Source: Fusobacterium sp.
GTDB lineage: Bacteria; Fusobacteriota; Fusobacteriia; Fusobacteriales; Fusobacteriaceae
Direction: 5' to 3'
NCBI GenBank assembly: GCA_018457305.1
Contig: JAGYHM010000078.1
Coordinates: 1 to 5,704, forward strand
Length of the DNA: 5,704 bases
Shown: piece by piece, positions 5,463-5,704 of the stretch
Numbering within the stretch: position 1 is the stretch's first letter
Layout of the letters: every line of letters begins with the position of its first letter
Notes under the pieces: model-generated
The model's database searches: none
Told to the model about the DNA's origin: nothing
The model's input: only the letters and a program-made list of their open reading frames with translations
Translations under genes and position numbers: made by a program

Positions 5463-5704
5463 TTCATTTAATTTCTATCCTTTCCTCTTTTCCTCCCCCT
5501 TTTCCTCTTTCCCTTACTTTATATCGTTTCCGTATTCGCTTATTACTTCCCCCCGAAGATAGTTTATCCAGTTAAGACACGTTCCAACAAGTCTCATCAA
5601 CTTCGTGGTATATCAAACTCAAATACAACTTAAAACCTGCTTATAATAGTGTTGTATTTTATTTTTAGGGACACTCATCTTTTATGTACCTCGCTGTGAG
5701 TTAG
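5463..5704. other. Non-coding stretch with a pyrimidine tract and several hairpins
   Basis: No convincing gene was found on either strand: the longest minus-strand frame with an ATG is 27 codons (5597-5514) and has no ribosome binding site. The stretch is less AT-rich than the genes. It holds a 38-base uninterrupted plus-strand pyrimidine tract (5478-5515) in which TTTCCTCTTT occurs twice. It also holds three possible hairpins: CTTC/GAAG at 5546-5558, an imperfect stem at 5584-5608, and a perfect nine-base inverted repeat at 5621-5659. It may be the end of a mobile element or a structured RNA that continues past the edge; no known family was recognised. Confidence 0.4.
5621..5659. repeat. Nine-base perfect inverted repeat with a T-rich right flank
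   Basis: AAATACAAC (5621-5629) is perfectly complementary to GTTGTATTT (5651-5659) around a 21-base spacer. On the plus strand it is followed by a T-rich stretch up to 5666, giving a loose resemblance to a terminator, although no plus-strand gene is visible upstream. The spacer contains TATAAT (5642-5647) without a good -35. It could also be a subterminal hairpin of an insertion element. Confidence 0.4.

Noticed and set aside
5464..5568. Minus-strand frame rich in Arg, Lys and Gly that ends at a TGA next to the broken nuclease gene
   Set aside because: It has no start codon and its composition is simply a translation of the purine tract, although its stop overlaps the ATG at 5467.
5514..5597. 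Minus-strand 27-codon frame starting MRLVGTCLNW
   Set aside because: It has no ribosome binding site, its end runs into the purine tract, and no family was recognised; it is probably chance within a less AT-rich stretch.

Overview
This is a very AT-rich bacterial window (estimated by eye, not computed, at well over 70% A+T). Every gene I can support lies on the minus strand. The codon and composition style and the protein sequences (poly-Lys/Asn/Ile proteins, AGA arginine, AGGAG ribosome binding sites, TATAAT promoters) suggest a Fusobacterium-like or low-GC Firmicute genome. I lean towards Fusobacteriota, but that is inference, since there is no rRNA here to settle it.

Reading in the direction of transcription (right to left), the window starts with about 240 bases (5463-5704) that hold no convincing gene. 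This stretch is locally less AT-rich, contains a 38-base all-pyrimidine tract and has several hairpins. Next comes a broken or frameshifted small gene (5087-5462) that looks like a phage-type PBECR/BECR nuclease domain. A long bidirectional hairpin with an elaborate inner fold (4990-5083) separates it from the first operon. That operon is scpA (chromosome condensation), murJ (lipid II flippase), then a small two-TM protein with a bacterial PH domain. The scpA and murJ reading frames overlap, the PH gene follows murJ by 16 bases, and the unit ends at a clear rho-independent terminator (2151-2189).

A second unit starts from a recognisable promoter (2126-2155). It encodes a nucleoside phosphorylase/MTA-SAH-nucleosidase-like protein and an overlapping radical-SAM protein of the spore photoproduct lyase family. 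The pair may be functionally linked, because a nucleosidase can remove 5'-deoxyadenosine-type by-products of radical SAM chemistry; this is inference. After this unit come a GC-rich palindromic repeat (69-128), a weak AT hairpin, and the first codons of a further minus-strand gene running off the left edge.

The most notable feature is a GC-rich palindromic repeat present twice. One copy is intergenic and probably works as a terminator. The other sits inside the nucleosidase gene, is 72 bases long and in frame, and adds about 24 residues to the protein without breaking it. Other points worth a second look are the kissing-loop three-way-junction hairpin upstream of scpA and the single-base frameshift in the PBECR-like gene. 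I see no CRISPR array, tRNA, rRNA or intact transposase.
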